64,000 nt of DNA from Endomicrobium sp. (lineage in GTDB: Bacteria > Elusimicrobiota > Endomicrobiia > Endomicrobiales > Endomicrobiaceae), in the NCBI GenBank assembly GCA_031266185.1, contig JAISBM010000016.1, positions 1 through 64,000 on the forward strand, written 5' to 3'. The position numbers were made by a program, and so were the translations under genes. Below the pieces are notes generated by a model. That model was not told where the DNA came from. It searched no databases and saw nothing but the letters and a program-made list of their open reading frames with translations. Below, piece by piece: positions 53,733 to 61,757 of this stretch (position 1 is the stretch's first letter; each line of letters starts with the position of its first letter).

Positions 53733-54695
53733 ATGTCTATTACTTATAAAAAAGCTGGTGTAAATATTGATGCAGGTAATGAGTTTGTAAAAAGGATTAA
53801 AAGAAAACTTCCTAAAATTGGAGGTTTTGGTGGACTGTTCCCTATAGAAGGTTCAAAATATAATCTTGTGAGTTCTGCTGATGGTGTGGGCACCAAACTT
53901 AAACTTGCATTTTTATTAAACAAACACGACACAGTTGGAATAGATCTTGTGGCAATGAATGTAAATGATTTGATATGTGTTGGCGCAAAACCTTTGTTTT
54001 TTTTAGATTATTTTGCTTGTGGAAAGTTAGACGTTAACCGAGCTGAGCAGGTTATTAAAGGAATAAATAAGGGTTGTCATCTCTCTGGTGCTGAACTTGT
54101 TGGCGGAGAGACTGCAGAAATGCCTGGTTTTTATAAGAATGGCGAATATGATTTAGCTGGGTTTGCTGTTGGCGTAGTTGAGAAGAACAAAGAAATTAAT
54201 GGAAAGAAAATAAAACCAGGAGATATTGTTGTTGGGCTCCCTTCAAGTGGTCCACATTCGAACGGCTATTCTTTAGTAAGAAAAATATTTTCAGATGTCC
54301 GGTTAAAGAAATACTCTAAACAGTTGCTTGCCCCTACAAAAATATACGTTAAAGAAATACTTGGAGCGATTTCAAAATTTAATTTTAAAAAACAAAATAT
54401 AGTTGGTATAGCTCATATTACAGGTGGAAGTTTTTACGATAAAATTGCAAGGATTTTGCCAGAAAATGTAAAAGTTATAATTAAACAAAATTCGTGGAAA
54501 GTTCCTAAAATTTTTAAGCTTATTCAAGAACAAGGCAATGTTTCTGACGAAAATGTTTATAGAACATTAAATATGGGTATAGGCATGGTTTTAATTGTGT
54601 GTAAAGAATCAGCGTTAGATATTAAAAAGTTTTTTAAAGGCGCAAAGATTATAGGTTATGTTGAGAAAGGTAGCAAAGGGGTAGAATTAATATGA
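53733..54695 (+). CDS. purM: Phosphoribosylformylglycinamidine cyclo-ligase
   Basis: A 320-residue ATP-dependent enzyme forming aminoimidazole ribonucleotide. SADGVGTKLKLAF, the DLVAMNVNDLICVGAKPLFF motif, ELVGGETAEMPGFY and LPSSGPHSNGYSLVR are classic. It ends with a 4-bp overlap with purN. Length is slightly below the typical 345 residues. Confidence 0.96.
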   Translation: MSITYKKAGVNIDAGNEFVKRIKRKLPKIGGFGGLFPIEGSKYNLVSSADGVGTKLKLAFLLNKHDTVGIDLVAMNVNDLICVGAKPLFFLDYFACGKLDVNRAEQVIKGINKGCHLSGAELVGGETAEMPGFYKNGEYDLAGFAVGVVEKNKEINGKKIKPGDIVVGLPSSGPHSNGYSLVRKIFSDVRLKKYSKQLLAPTKIYVKEILGAISKFNFKKQNIVGIAHITGGSFYDKIARILPENVKVIIKQNSWKVPKIFKLIQEQGNVSDENVYRTLNMGIGMVLIVCKESALDIKKFFKGAKIIGYVEKGSKGVELI

Positions 54696-55288
54696 TAAGA
54701 CTTGCAGTTTTAGTTTCTGGTGGAGGCTCTAATATGCAAGCTATAGTAAATTCTACTAAAAACGGTATTTTAAAAGGTATTGCTGAAGTTGTTTTAGTTA
54801 TTTCTAATAATGTTAATGCTTATGCTTTACAAAGAGCAAAGAAAGAGAACATAAAATCAGTATGTGTTCAAAAGAAATTTTTTGCAGATTTAAAAGATTT
54901 TAATAATAATATATTACAAGAGATGTTAAACGAAAAAATAGATTTGATTTGTCTTGCAGGGTACATGATGCTTGTAGATGACAATATAATAAATAGCTAT
55001 AGAGGCAAAATATTAAACATTCATCCCGCTCTTCTCCCTAAATTTGCAGGTAAAGGAATGTATGGTCATTATGTTCATGAAGCAGTTATCAAGGCTAAAG
55101 AGAAAAAGTCAGGAGCAACAGTGCATTTTGTTGAAAAGGATTATGATACTGGCGAAGTGATTTTGCAAAAAGAAGTTGATGTTTTTGATAAAGATTTGCC
55201 AGAAGATTTGGCAAAAAGAGTGTTAGATTTAGAGCATCAAATATATCCCCAAGCTATTAAGAAAGTCATAGAAAATAAATTCAGATAA
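54692..55288 (+). CDS. purN: Phosphoribosylglycinamide formyltransferase
   Basis: A 198-residue formyl-tetrahydrofolate-dependent transferase. VLVSGGGSNMQAIV, CLAGYMMLVDDNII, LNIHPALLPKFAG (catalytic His) and GATVHFVEKDYDTGEVI are conserved. The expected Asn near the active site is replaced by the NIHPALLP context only, as is normal. It starts inside the purM stop and precedes purB by 12 bp. Confidence 0.95.
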   Translation: MIRLAVLVSGGGSNMQAIVNSTKNGILKGIAEVVLVISNNVNAYALQRAKKENIKSVCVQKKFFADLKDFNNNILQEMLNEKIDLICLAGYMMLVDDNIINSYRGKILNIHPALLPKFAGKGMYGHYVHEAVIKAKEKKSGATVHFVEKDYDTGEVILQKEVDVFDKDLPEDLAKRVLDLEHQIYPQAIKKVIENKFR

Positions 55289-55300
55289 AAGGATAAAAAA

Positions 55301-56596
55301 ATGATTTCTCGTTATACGAAGCCAAAAATGTCTGCAATTTGGTCAGAAAAAAACAGATTCCGAAAAATGCTAGATGTGGAAATTTTTGCAGCAGAGGCCA
55401 TGTCTAAAATTGGAATAGTTCCAAGAAAATCACTAGAGATTATAAGGAAAAAAGCAAAAATTAATGTAAAAAGAATTAACGAGATAGAACTTACGGTAAA
55501 ACACGACGTTATAGCTTTTTTAAGTGCTGTTATAGAAACAATAGGCCCAGAGGGCAGTTTTTTGCATTTAGGTATGACTTCATCAGATGTTCTAGATACA
55601 GCTACTGCTGCTCAATTAAGAGAGTCTATCAAGCTTTTAATAGAAGAAATAAAAAAGTTGGCAATTATAGCTAAAAATATTGCCAAAAAATATAAAATGA
55701 CGCCTATAATTGGGAGAACACATGGTGTTCATGCAGAACCTATGACGTTTGGTCTTAAGGTTGCTTCTTGGTACAGTGAAATTATGAGGTCTTTAGACAG
55801 ATTAAATTTTACATTGGAAACTGTAAGTTATGGTAAAATTTCTGGATCTGTAGGCACTATGGCTCATTTAGACCCTAAAATAGAAGAACATGTTTGCCAA
55901 AGTATGGAACTAAAACCGGAACCCGTTTCTACTCAAATTATTCCACGAGACAGACATTCTGTTTATTTTTCTTGTCTTGCTCATGTAGGAACTTGTTTGG
56001 AAAGAATTGCTGTTGAAATAAGACATCTTCAAAGAACAGAAGTAACAGAGCTACAAGAACCGTTTACAAAAGGTCAAAAAGGGTCTTCTGCAATGCCCCA
56101 CAAAAAGAACCCAATAATTTCAGAAAATATTTGTGGTCTTGCTAGGCTTTTAAGAGGGTATGCTGTAACTGCCATGGAGAATGTTGCTCTTTGGCATGAA
56201 AGAGATATAAGCCACTCGTCTACAGAAAGAATTATGTTTCCAGATGCGTCCATAGCTTTACATTACATGCTTGTAAGAATGCAGGATTTGCTTTTAGGAC
56301 TTAACGTTTATCCTGAAAATATGCAGACTAATTTAGATAAAACAAAAGATGTTATTTTTTCTGGAACTTTACTTGTTTCTCTACTTGATAAAGGTCTATC
56401 TAGGGAAGAGTCTTATACAATTGTGCAATCAGTTGCTTTTGATGCAAAAGATAATGGGATATCTTTAGAGGAAGCATGTTTAAGGAGTAGGGAAATAAGC
56501 AAGTATTTAACAGATAAAGAGGTAAAAAGGGACTGTAGTGTTATGGGTCAGTTTAAAAGTATAGATTATATATTTAAGCGTGTTTTCCAAAAGTAA
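55301..56596 (+). CDS. purB: Adenylosuccinate lyase
   Basis: A 431-residue fumarase-superfamily lyase acting at two steps of purine synthesis. HLGMTSSDVLDTATAAQL, IIGRTHGVHAEPMTFGLK and the signature loop GQKGSSAMPHKKNP are intact. Length is normal. It ends the purine/pyrimidine run; repeats follow. Confidence 0.97.
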   Translation: MISRYTKPKMSAIWSEKNRFRKMLDVEIFAAEAMSKIGIVPRKSLEIIRKKAKINVKRINEIELTVKHDVIAFLSAVIETIGPEGSFLHLGMTSSDVLDTATAAQLRESIKLLIEEIKKLAIIAKNIAKKYKMTPIIGRTHGVHAEPMTFGLKVASWYSEIMRSLDRLNFTLETVSYGKISGSVGTMAHLDPKIEEHVCQSMELKPEPVSTQIIPRDRHSVYFSCLAHVGTCLERIAVEIRHLQRTEVTELQEPFTKGQKGSSAMPHKKNPIISENICGLARLLRGYAVTAMENVALWHERDISHSSTERIMFPDASIALHYMLVRMQDLLLGLNVYPENMQTNLDKTKDVIFSGTLLVSLLDKGLSREESYTIVQSVAFDAKDNGISLEEACLRSREISKYLTDKEVKRDCSVMGQFKSIDYIFKRVFQK

Positions 56597-56599
56597 ATT

Positions 56600-56662
56600 A
56601 AAATGTTTATAGCTCATAAGCTGCTCTTTAAGGTAACGCAGATAAGAGTCTAAACTAGATCA
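56600..56662 (+). repeat. 200-bp palindromic repeat, right-half fragment B0
   Basis: Only the right third of the unit is present (from AATGTTTATAGCTCATAAG to CTAAACTAGATCA), immediately after the purB stop. The purB end may have replaced the rest. The conserved 21-bp spacer follows and then copy B1. Confidence 0.7.
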
Positions 56663-56683
56663 ATATCTGCAAAATAGTTTGGT

Positions 56684-56870
56684 TGGTCTAGTTTAGAGCC
56701 TTATCTACGTTACTAGAGCAATCGCAACAAACATTTAAACAAATTAGCAAACTAGCAAAATGAAAAGACAAATAAAGACACAAATGGACAGAGTTAATTT
56801 GAAATATTAAATGTTTATAGCTCATAGAACGCTCTTTGAGGTAACTCCGATAAGATACTAAACTAGATCA
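56684..56870 (+). repeat. 200-bp palindromic repeat, copy B1
   Basis: A 187-bp copy in the same orientation as A1 and A2, beginning TGGTCTAGTTTAG and ending CTAAACTAGATCA. Part of the GAATTTTGCTTC block is deleted. The same 21-bp spacer lies on both sides. Confidence 0.85.
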
Positions 56871-56891
56871 ATATCTGTGAAATAGTTTGGT

Positions 56892-57080
56892 TGGTCTAGT
56901 GTAGAACCTTATCTACGTTACTAAGAGCAATCGCAACTAAACATTTAATCAAATTAGCAAACCAACAAAATGATAAGACAAGAAAGACATAAATGAATTT
57001 TGCTTCAGACAGAGCTAATTTGAAATATTAAATGTTTATAGCTCAAGCCGCTCTTTAAGGTAACTCCGATAAGATACTGA
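56892..57080 (+). repeat. 200-bp palindromic repeat, copy B2
   Basis: A 189-bp copy whose extreme right end diverges after GATACT, so the last dozen bases are missing. The GAATTTTGCTTC block is intact. Beyond it the gap to 57137 holds the possible promoter of the exporter operon. Confidence 0.8.
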
Positions 57081-57097
57081 CCTTATATATTTGTTTA

Positions 57098-57127
57098 TTG
57101 ACAATATTTATTTTTATTTGCTATTTT
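57098..57127 (+). promoter_or_regulatory. Possible promoter of the exporter operon
   Basis: TTGACA (57098-57103) and TATTTT (57122-57127) are separated by 18 bp. The inferred start is within a few bases of the ATG at 57138, and no ribosome site is visible, so the message may be nearly leaderless. Confidence 0.35.
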
Positions 57128-57137
57128 CAGTACTATA

Positions 57138-58544
57138 ATGAAGATTAGACCAATTGTAGTTTTATATTTTCTTTTACTTGGGGTAGTTGCAAGCACATAT
57201 GCTGAAACTAAGTATTTGACAATAGAAGATGCAATTGACTTTGCTTTGCAGAACAATTCCAAAATACAATCAGCTAAACAGGCTTTGCAAGGAGCAGGTT
57301 ACATTTCTAGTGCTGCTAAAGGTAAGTTTCTTCCTGGGTTAGATATTGTTGCTATAGGTGCTAAAATAGATCAGTCTGTGAATTTTAATTTAAATGATAT
57401 TCGTGCTGCGTTAATTGGTGCTAGTGTGGCTTCTTATTCCGAAGCTGGGGGCACACATGTGACTCAGTTTCAACAGTCTTTAGAGTCTTCTATTCCAACT
57501 TTTGAAAAAAAGATATTAGATGATACTTTTGTTAGGGTTATGGCTACTGTGGTACAACCTCTGTTTTCTGGGTTTAAAGTCTCAGCAAATTTTAATTTAA
57601 AAAAAATGGAAGAGTCTATAGCTCAAACCAATCTTGATGCTACAACAAGTTTCACAATAACAGATGTGGTAATTTCGTATTTTAAAATAAAACTTTTAGA
57701 GCAAGTGTCTCAAGTTCAAAATGATTATCTTAAAAATATTCAAACTCATGTTCTGCATGCTAAAAAACTTTTAAGAAATGGCGTAATATCAAAAGCAAAC
57801 TATCTAAAGTCGGAAGTTGCGTTATCTCAAGCCCATAGAGATTACGAGCAGTCTTTAAGAGATAATGAGTTGGCTTATATGTTTTTTAATAATGTTATAG
57901 GAAAAACTGATGAAGTATTATATTTATCGTCAGCAATAAAAGTATTAAAAGATTTGAAGGAAGAGAAATATTATAGAGATAAATCTTTACAAAATAACAG
58001 TTCATTAAAATTGCTATATATAAAAAAAGATATATTAAAGCAAAAATACAAAGTTTATTTAGGAAACATGTTCCCTAATCTTGCAGCTTTTGGAGAATAT
58101 CAACTTTTGCAAAACAAACTTACTTTAGTAGAACCAAAGTGGACTGTAGGGATAAATGCTTCGTTAAATATTTTTGGTGGTTGTTCGGATATTAATGAAA
58201 TAAAGTCTGCAAAATTACAAATTGAGTCTGTAAACTCTCAAATAGTTGATGTAAAAAATCTTATAAGAATAGGCATAAAAAATTTTTATCATCGTTGTAA
58301 ATCTGCTAAACAAGACTATCAAACTCTTGTAAGTGGTCAAGCTTTAGCAGAGGAAAATTTAAAATTTTGTAGAGTTGCTTTTAAAGCAGGTATTGCAACT
58401 TCGCTTGAAGTTGTTGACGCGGAACTTGCTTGTAAAAAAATAAAAATAGATAAAGCAAAGGCTATTTTTGAGTATAATAATTCTTATACAAATTTAATAA
58501 ATATGTGTGGAATGTCGCCAGAGGAGTTCAAAAATGAACTTTAG
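57138..58544 (+). CDS. TolC-family outer-membrane efflux protein
   Basis: A 468-residue exported protein. A signal peptide (1-22, ending STYAE) is followed by two repeated helical halves of the outer-membrane efflux type (TIEDAIDFALQNNSKIQSAKQ near 28 and long Gln/Ser-rich helices; a second repeat from about 270). It forms the outer channel of a tripartite exporter. The next three genes encode the fusion protein and permeases. No ribosome site is visible. A chaperone or type I secretion role is possible but less likely. Confidence 0.85.
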   Translation: MKIRPIVVLYFLLLGVVASTYAETKYLTIEDAIDFALQNNSKIQSAKQALQGAGYISSAAKGKFLPGLDIVAIGAKIDQSVNFNLNDIRAALIGASVASYSEAGGTHVTQFQQSLESSIPTFEKKILDDTFVRVMATVVQPLFSGFKVSANFNLKKMEESIAQTNLDATTSFTITDVVISYFKIKLLEQVSQVQNDYLKNIQTHVLHAKKLLRNGVISKANYLKSEVALSQAHRDYEQSLRDNELAYMFFNNVIGKTDEVLYLSSAIKVLKDLKEEKYYRDKSLQNNSSLKLLYIKKDILKQKYKVYLGNMFPNLAAFGEYQLLQNKLTLVEPKWTVGINASLNIFGGCSDINEIKSAKLQIESVNSQIVDVKNLIRIGIKNFYHRCKSAKQDYQTLVSGQALAEENLKFCRVAFKAGIATSLEVVDAELACKKIKIDKAKAIFEYNNSYTNLINMCGMSPEEFKNEL

Positions 58545-59340
58545 TAAGTTATATGTAAGGTTAGTGTTTTTATTTGTATTTTCGTTTATTTTGTTTTCTT
58601 GTAAAGAACAACATAAAGATAAGATTATCATTGGCGAGGTTGACTCTTCAGAGATAGATGTTGGCGTAAAAATTCCTGGCAGAATATCAGAAATTTATGT
58701 ATCTGAAGGTGATAATGTTAAAAAAGGGCAAGTTTTAGGGAAATTAGAAGGTAAAGAATTAGATGCAAAGTTAGAAATTGTAAATGCAGCTTTAAAAGAT
58801 GCAAATAACCAGTATGCGTTAGCAAAAAAAACTTATAATAGAATAAAAAATCTTTATCAAAGTAAAGTAATTCCCAAACAGCAGTTTGATGAAATTGAGT
58901 ATAAATATAAAGCAGCATATCAAAAAGTTCAAGCTGTACGAGGACAATTAGACGAGATAAATGCGTACTATTTAGAACTTACGATAACTTCTCCGATAGA
59001 CGGTGATGTAGTACAAATTATTTCAAACCCAGGAGAACTTGTTTCTACAGGATACCCAATAATAACATTACTAAATCCAAAAGATATGTGGGTTGTATTT
59101 AATATTCGTGAAGACGATTTAAAAAGCATAGAAAAAGGAAAAAAATATCAAGTATTTTTTCCAGCTTTAGATAAAACTGTTGAGATGGAAGTAGTATATA
59201 TATCAGCGCTTGGCACGTTTGCATCGTGGAAACCAACTGTTCAACAAGGTAGTTATGACTTGAAAACTTTTGAAGTAAGGTTAAAAAGCAAAGAGCTTAT
59301 TACTAATCTCCGCACAGGCATGACAGCTGTATTAAAATGA
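58534..59340 (+). CDS. HlyD-like membrane-fusion lipoprotein
   Basis: A 268-residue periplasmic adaptor. I start at the ATG at 58534, with AGGAG seven bases upstream, giving a lipoprotein signal (FILFSC, Cys near residue 23). Biotinyl-lipoyl halves lie at VGVKIPGRISEIYVSEGDNV and LTITSPIDGDVVQI with a coiled coil between (about 70-130). A beta-barrel domain follows. It overlaps the TolC-like gene by 11 bp and the permease gene by 4 bp. Confidence 0.88.
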   Translation: MNFSKLYVRLVFLFVFSFILFSCKEQHKDKIIIGEVDSSEIDVGVKIPGRISEIYVSEGDNVKKGQVLGKLEGKELDAKLEIVNAALKDANNQYALAKKTYNRIKNLYQSKVIPKQQFDEIEYKYKAAYQKVQAVRGQLDEINAYYLELTITSPIDGDVVQIISNPGELVSTGYPIITLLNPKDMWVVFNIREDDLKSIEKGKKYQVFFPALDKTVEMEVVYISALGTFASWKPTVQQGSYDLKTFEVRLKSKELITNLRTGMTAVLK

Positions 59341-60506
59341 AAGGCATAATAAATATAATTCTTAGGGAATTAAAATTTATTACAAAAAGCAAACTTTATA
59401 TTTTTGCTTTAATTGTTTTTCCTATCTTAGACATTGTATTTCTTGGAGGAATTTACATATCTCAAACTTTAAATAAACTCCCAATAGCTGTAATAGATAA
59501 TGATAATTCTAAAGTTTCAAAAAATATTGTCCGCTATTTTAATGCTTCTCCTGATATGCGAGCTACAAATAGAGTATCTAATGTTTACGAACTCCAGGAC
59601 TTATTTAATAAACAGGACTCTGTTTTGGGTTTGTATATACCTAAAAATTTTCAGAAAGATATAAAAAAACAAAAATCTCCAAGTGTTACAGTATTTATAA
59701 ACGCATCAAATTATATATCAGGTAATATTGTGGATTCAGCCTCAATTGCGATATTATCTATAATAAATGCTGGTATAAAATCTTCTATGCTTACAAAAAA
59801 TGGGATTTATAAGCAGCAAACAAAAGATTTACTTCAGCCAGTACGTGTGGATAATGAAAAATTATTTAACCCATCATTAAATTATAATTTTTATTTAACG
59901 CCAGGTCTTTGGCTTTCAGTAATTCATCAATTTCTAATACTTATAGGTGTTTTAACATTATCCACAGAATTTGACTTAAAGACTGTTTCTTCAATGCTTG
60001 AAGAGTCTAAAAGAAGTTTATTAAAAGTATTGATAGGGAAAATGTTAGTTTATTTACTTTTTGCATTTACTCATTTTGAAATTCTATACTTGCTTATGTT
60101 TAAATTGTTTAATATCCCCATGTTACACTCTAATGAAGAGGTTATTCTTTATAGTTTGTGTTTTGCTTTTGCCTCAATATCTTTTGGGATGTTTTTATCT
60201 TCATTACTTAAGACTAGACTTAATGCATTAAAAGGGTGTTTGTTGTTGTCTGCTCCTGCGTTTTTGTTGTCAGGTTATACTTGGCCTTTAGATCAAATGC
60301 CATGTTTAGTACAAAAAGCAGTACATATTATACCTTTAGCTCCGTTCCTGGAAGGGTTTAAAAAACTTTATCAACAAAACATATCAATAGAATATACATA
60401 TTATTTTGTTAAAAAACTATTAGTTTTTGGATTGGCATATTTTGTGTTGGCGTACATTTTTATGTGTTTTAGAGTAAAGAAGTACGAGGCAAAATATGGA
60501 AACTAG
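59337..60506 (+). CDS. ABC-2-type permease (first)
   Basis: A 389-residue protein of the YhgE/ABC-2 permease type. One N-terminal membrane helix (about 22-42) is followed by a periplasmic region (about 45-180), then five C-terminal helices, with SGYTWPLDQMP near the fifth as in YhhJ/YbhR proteins. It forms a pair with the next gene. No nucleotide-binding domain is present. Confidence 0.88.
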   Translation: MKGIINIILRELKFITKSKLYIFALIVFPILDIVFLGGIYISQTLNKLPIAVIDNDNSKVSKNIVRYFNASPDMRATNRVSNVYELQDLFNKQDSVLGLYIPKNFQKDIKKQKSPSVTVFINASNYISGNIVDSASIAILSIINAGIKSSMLTKNGIYKQQTKDLLQPVRVDNEKLFNPSLNYNFYLTPGLWLSVIHQFLILIGVLTLSTEFDLKTVSSMLEESKRSLLKVLIGKMLVYLLFAFTHFEILYLLMFKLFNIPMLHSNEEVILYSLCFAFASISFGMFLSSLLKTRLNALKGCLLLSAPAFLLSGYTWPLDQMPCLVQKAVHIIPLAPFLEGFKKLYQQNISIEYTYYFVKKLLVFGLAYFVLAYIFMCFRVKKYEAKYGN

Positions 60507-61650
60507 AGCGTTAAAGAATGTTTTGCTCAGAGAGTTTAAGGTTATAAAATCGAAAGATATGCTCTTAATATGTTTTATTGCACCTTTAATTTATGGCTTA
60601 ATGTTTTCTTATCTTTATATAAACAAAAGAGCAACAAATATTAGTTTAGGTGTAGTTAATCAAGATGGTCTGTCTTTGTCAAGACACTTTATTAGAGATG
60701 TTAATGCCACTTCAGAATTAGAGACGATAACTCGATATAATTCTTTTCAAGAAGCTTTAAATAATGTTTTTAAAAACAATGTAAATGGTTTTTATGTCAT
60801 TCCAAGTGATTTTAGTAAAGATATAAAAAAAGGGAGAGTAGTCCCTATATTGGATATTGTAAATTCCAGTAATTTTCTTGTAGCAAGCAATGTGTTAAAA
60901 AAAATTGCTGTAACGTCAATCGATTTTTCTAAAAAACAGTTTCGAAAAATATTAGTGGATAAAGGTTATTCTTATAAGTCAACTGATAGTGCATTTAATC
61001 CAATAAAAATAAACACTGTGTATTTATTTAATACACAAATGAACTATTCAGACTTTTTACTTCCATGTCTATTGCTTGCTGTTTTGCAACAAATAATTTT
61101 AGTAGCTGTTTGTACTTCCATATCTTTAGAAAAAAAGAACAAATATGAAATTTATAAAATAGCCGGTGGGAGCTTTTTAGCTATTTTTCTTGGTAAAACA
61201 ATCCCATATATTTTAATAGGATCTTTAATTAATGTTTTAAATATCTATATAATTTTGCCTATTGATGATATTTACGCTTTGTCTATTTTAGGCTTATTTT
61301 TTTTATCTACGATTTTTATTATAGCAGTTGTGTGTTTTGCTGTAACAGTGTCTGTTTTTTTTAAGTCTCCAGAAATGGCCATGGCTGTATTAATGTTTTA
61401 TTCTTTACCAACTCTACTTTTATCAGGCTTTGCTTGGCCGCATACTGCATTGCCTAGTTATTTAAAATTTATTTCTTATATTTTTCCATCAACATATTCT
61501 ATGAACTACATTAGGATGTTTATTTTGGGTGATGTTAATATAGAATATGCAAGGAATTCTATTGTTGCTTTAATAGCATTTTCTTTTGTTTGCTTTTTTG
61601 TTACATATTTTATAGAGATAAAAACAAAAAGGGTATTTGCTTTAAAATAA
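60496..61650 (+). CDS. ABC-2-type permease (second)
   Basis: A 384-residue paralogue of the preceding permease (about 24-46 N-terminal helix, extracytoplasmic domain, five C-terminal helices, SGFAWPHTALP motif). It overlaps its partner by 11 bp. No ATPase gene follows in the window. The pair could assemble a heterodimeric exporter driven by an ATPase encoded elsewhere, or use none. Confidence 0.88.
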   Translation: METRALKNVLLREFKVIKSKDMLLICFIAPLIYGLMFSYLYINKRATNISLGVVNQDGLSLSRHFIRDVNATSELETITRYNSFQEALNNVFKNNVNGFYVIPSDFSKDIKKGRVVPILDIVNSSNFLVASNVLKKIAVTSIDFSKKQFRKILVDKGYSYKSTDSAFNPIKINTVYLFNTQMNYSDFLLPCLLLAVLQQIILVAVCTSISLEKKNKYEIYKIAGGSFLAIFLGKTIPYILIGSLINVLNIYIILPIDDIYALSILGLFFLSTIFIIAVVCFAVTVSVFFKSPEMAMAVLMFYSLPTLLLSGFAWPHTALPSYLKFISYIFPSTYSMNYIRMFILGDVNIEYARNSIVALIAFSFVCFFVTYFIEIKTKRVFALK

Positions 61651-61757
61651 ATGAAATTAATTTTAAATAACTGGGCAATGCAGTTGTTTATAAATAATTA
61701 TATTGAGATAGAACCTGTAAGGCAAGTTTGTTTTATATAATTTGTTATAATAATTAT

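Noticed and set aside
56600-57080. The tandem repeats considered as a CRISPR array.
   Set aside because: Units of about 200 bp with a constant 21-bp spacer are the opposite of short repeats with unique spacers, and no cas genes are present.
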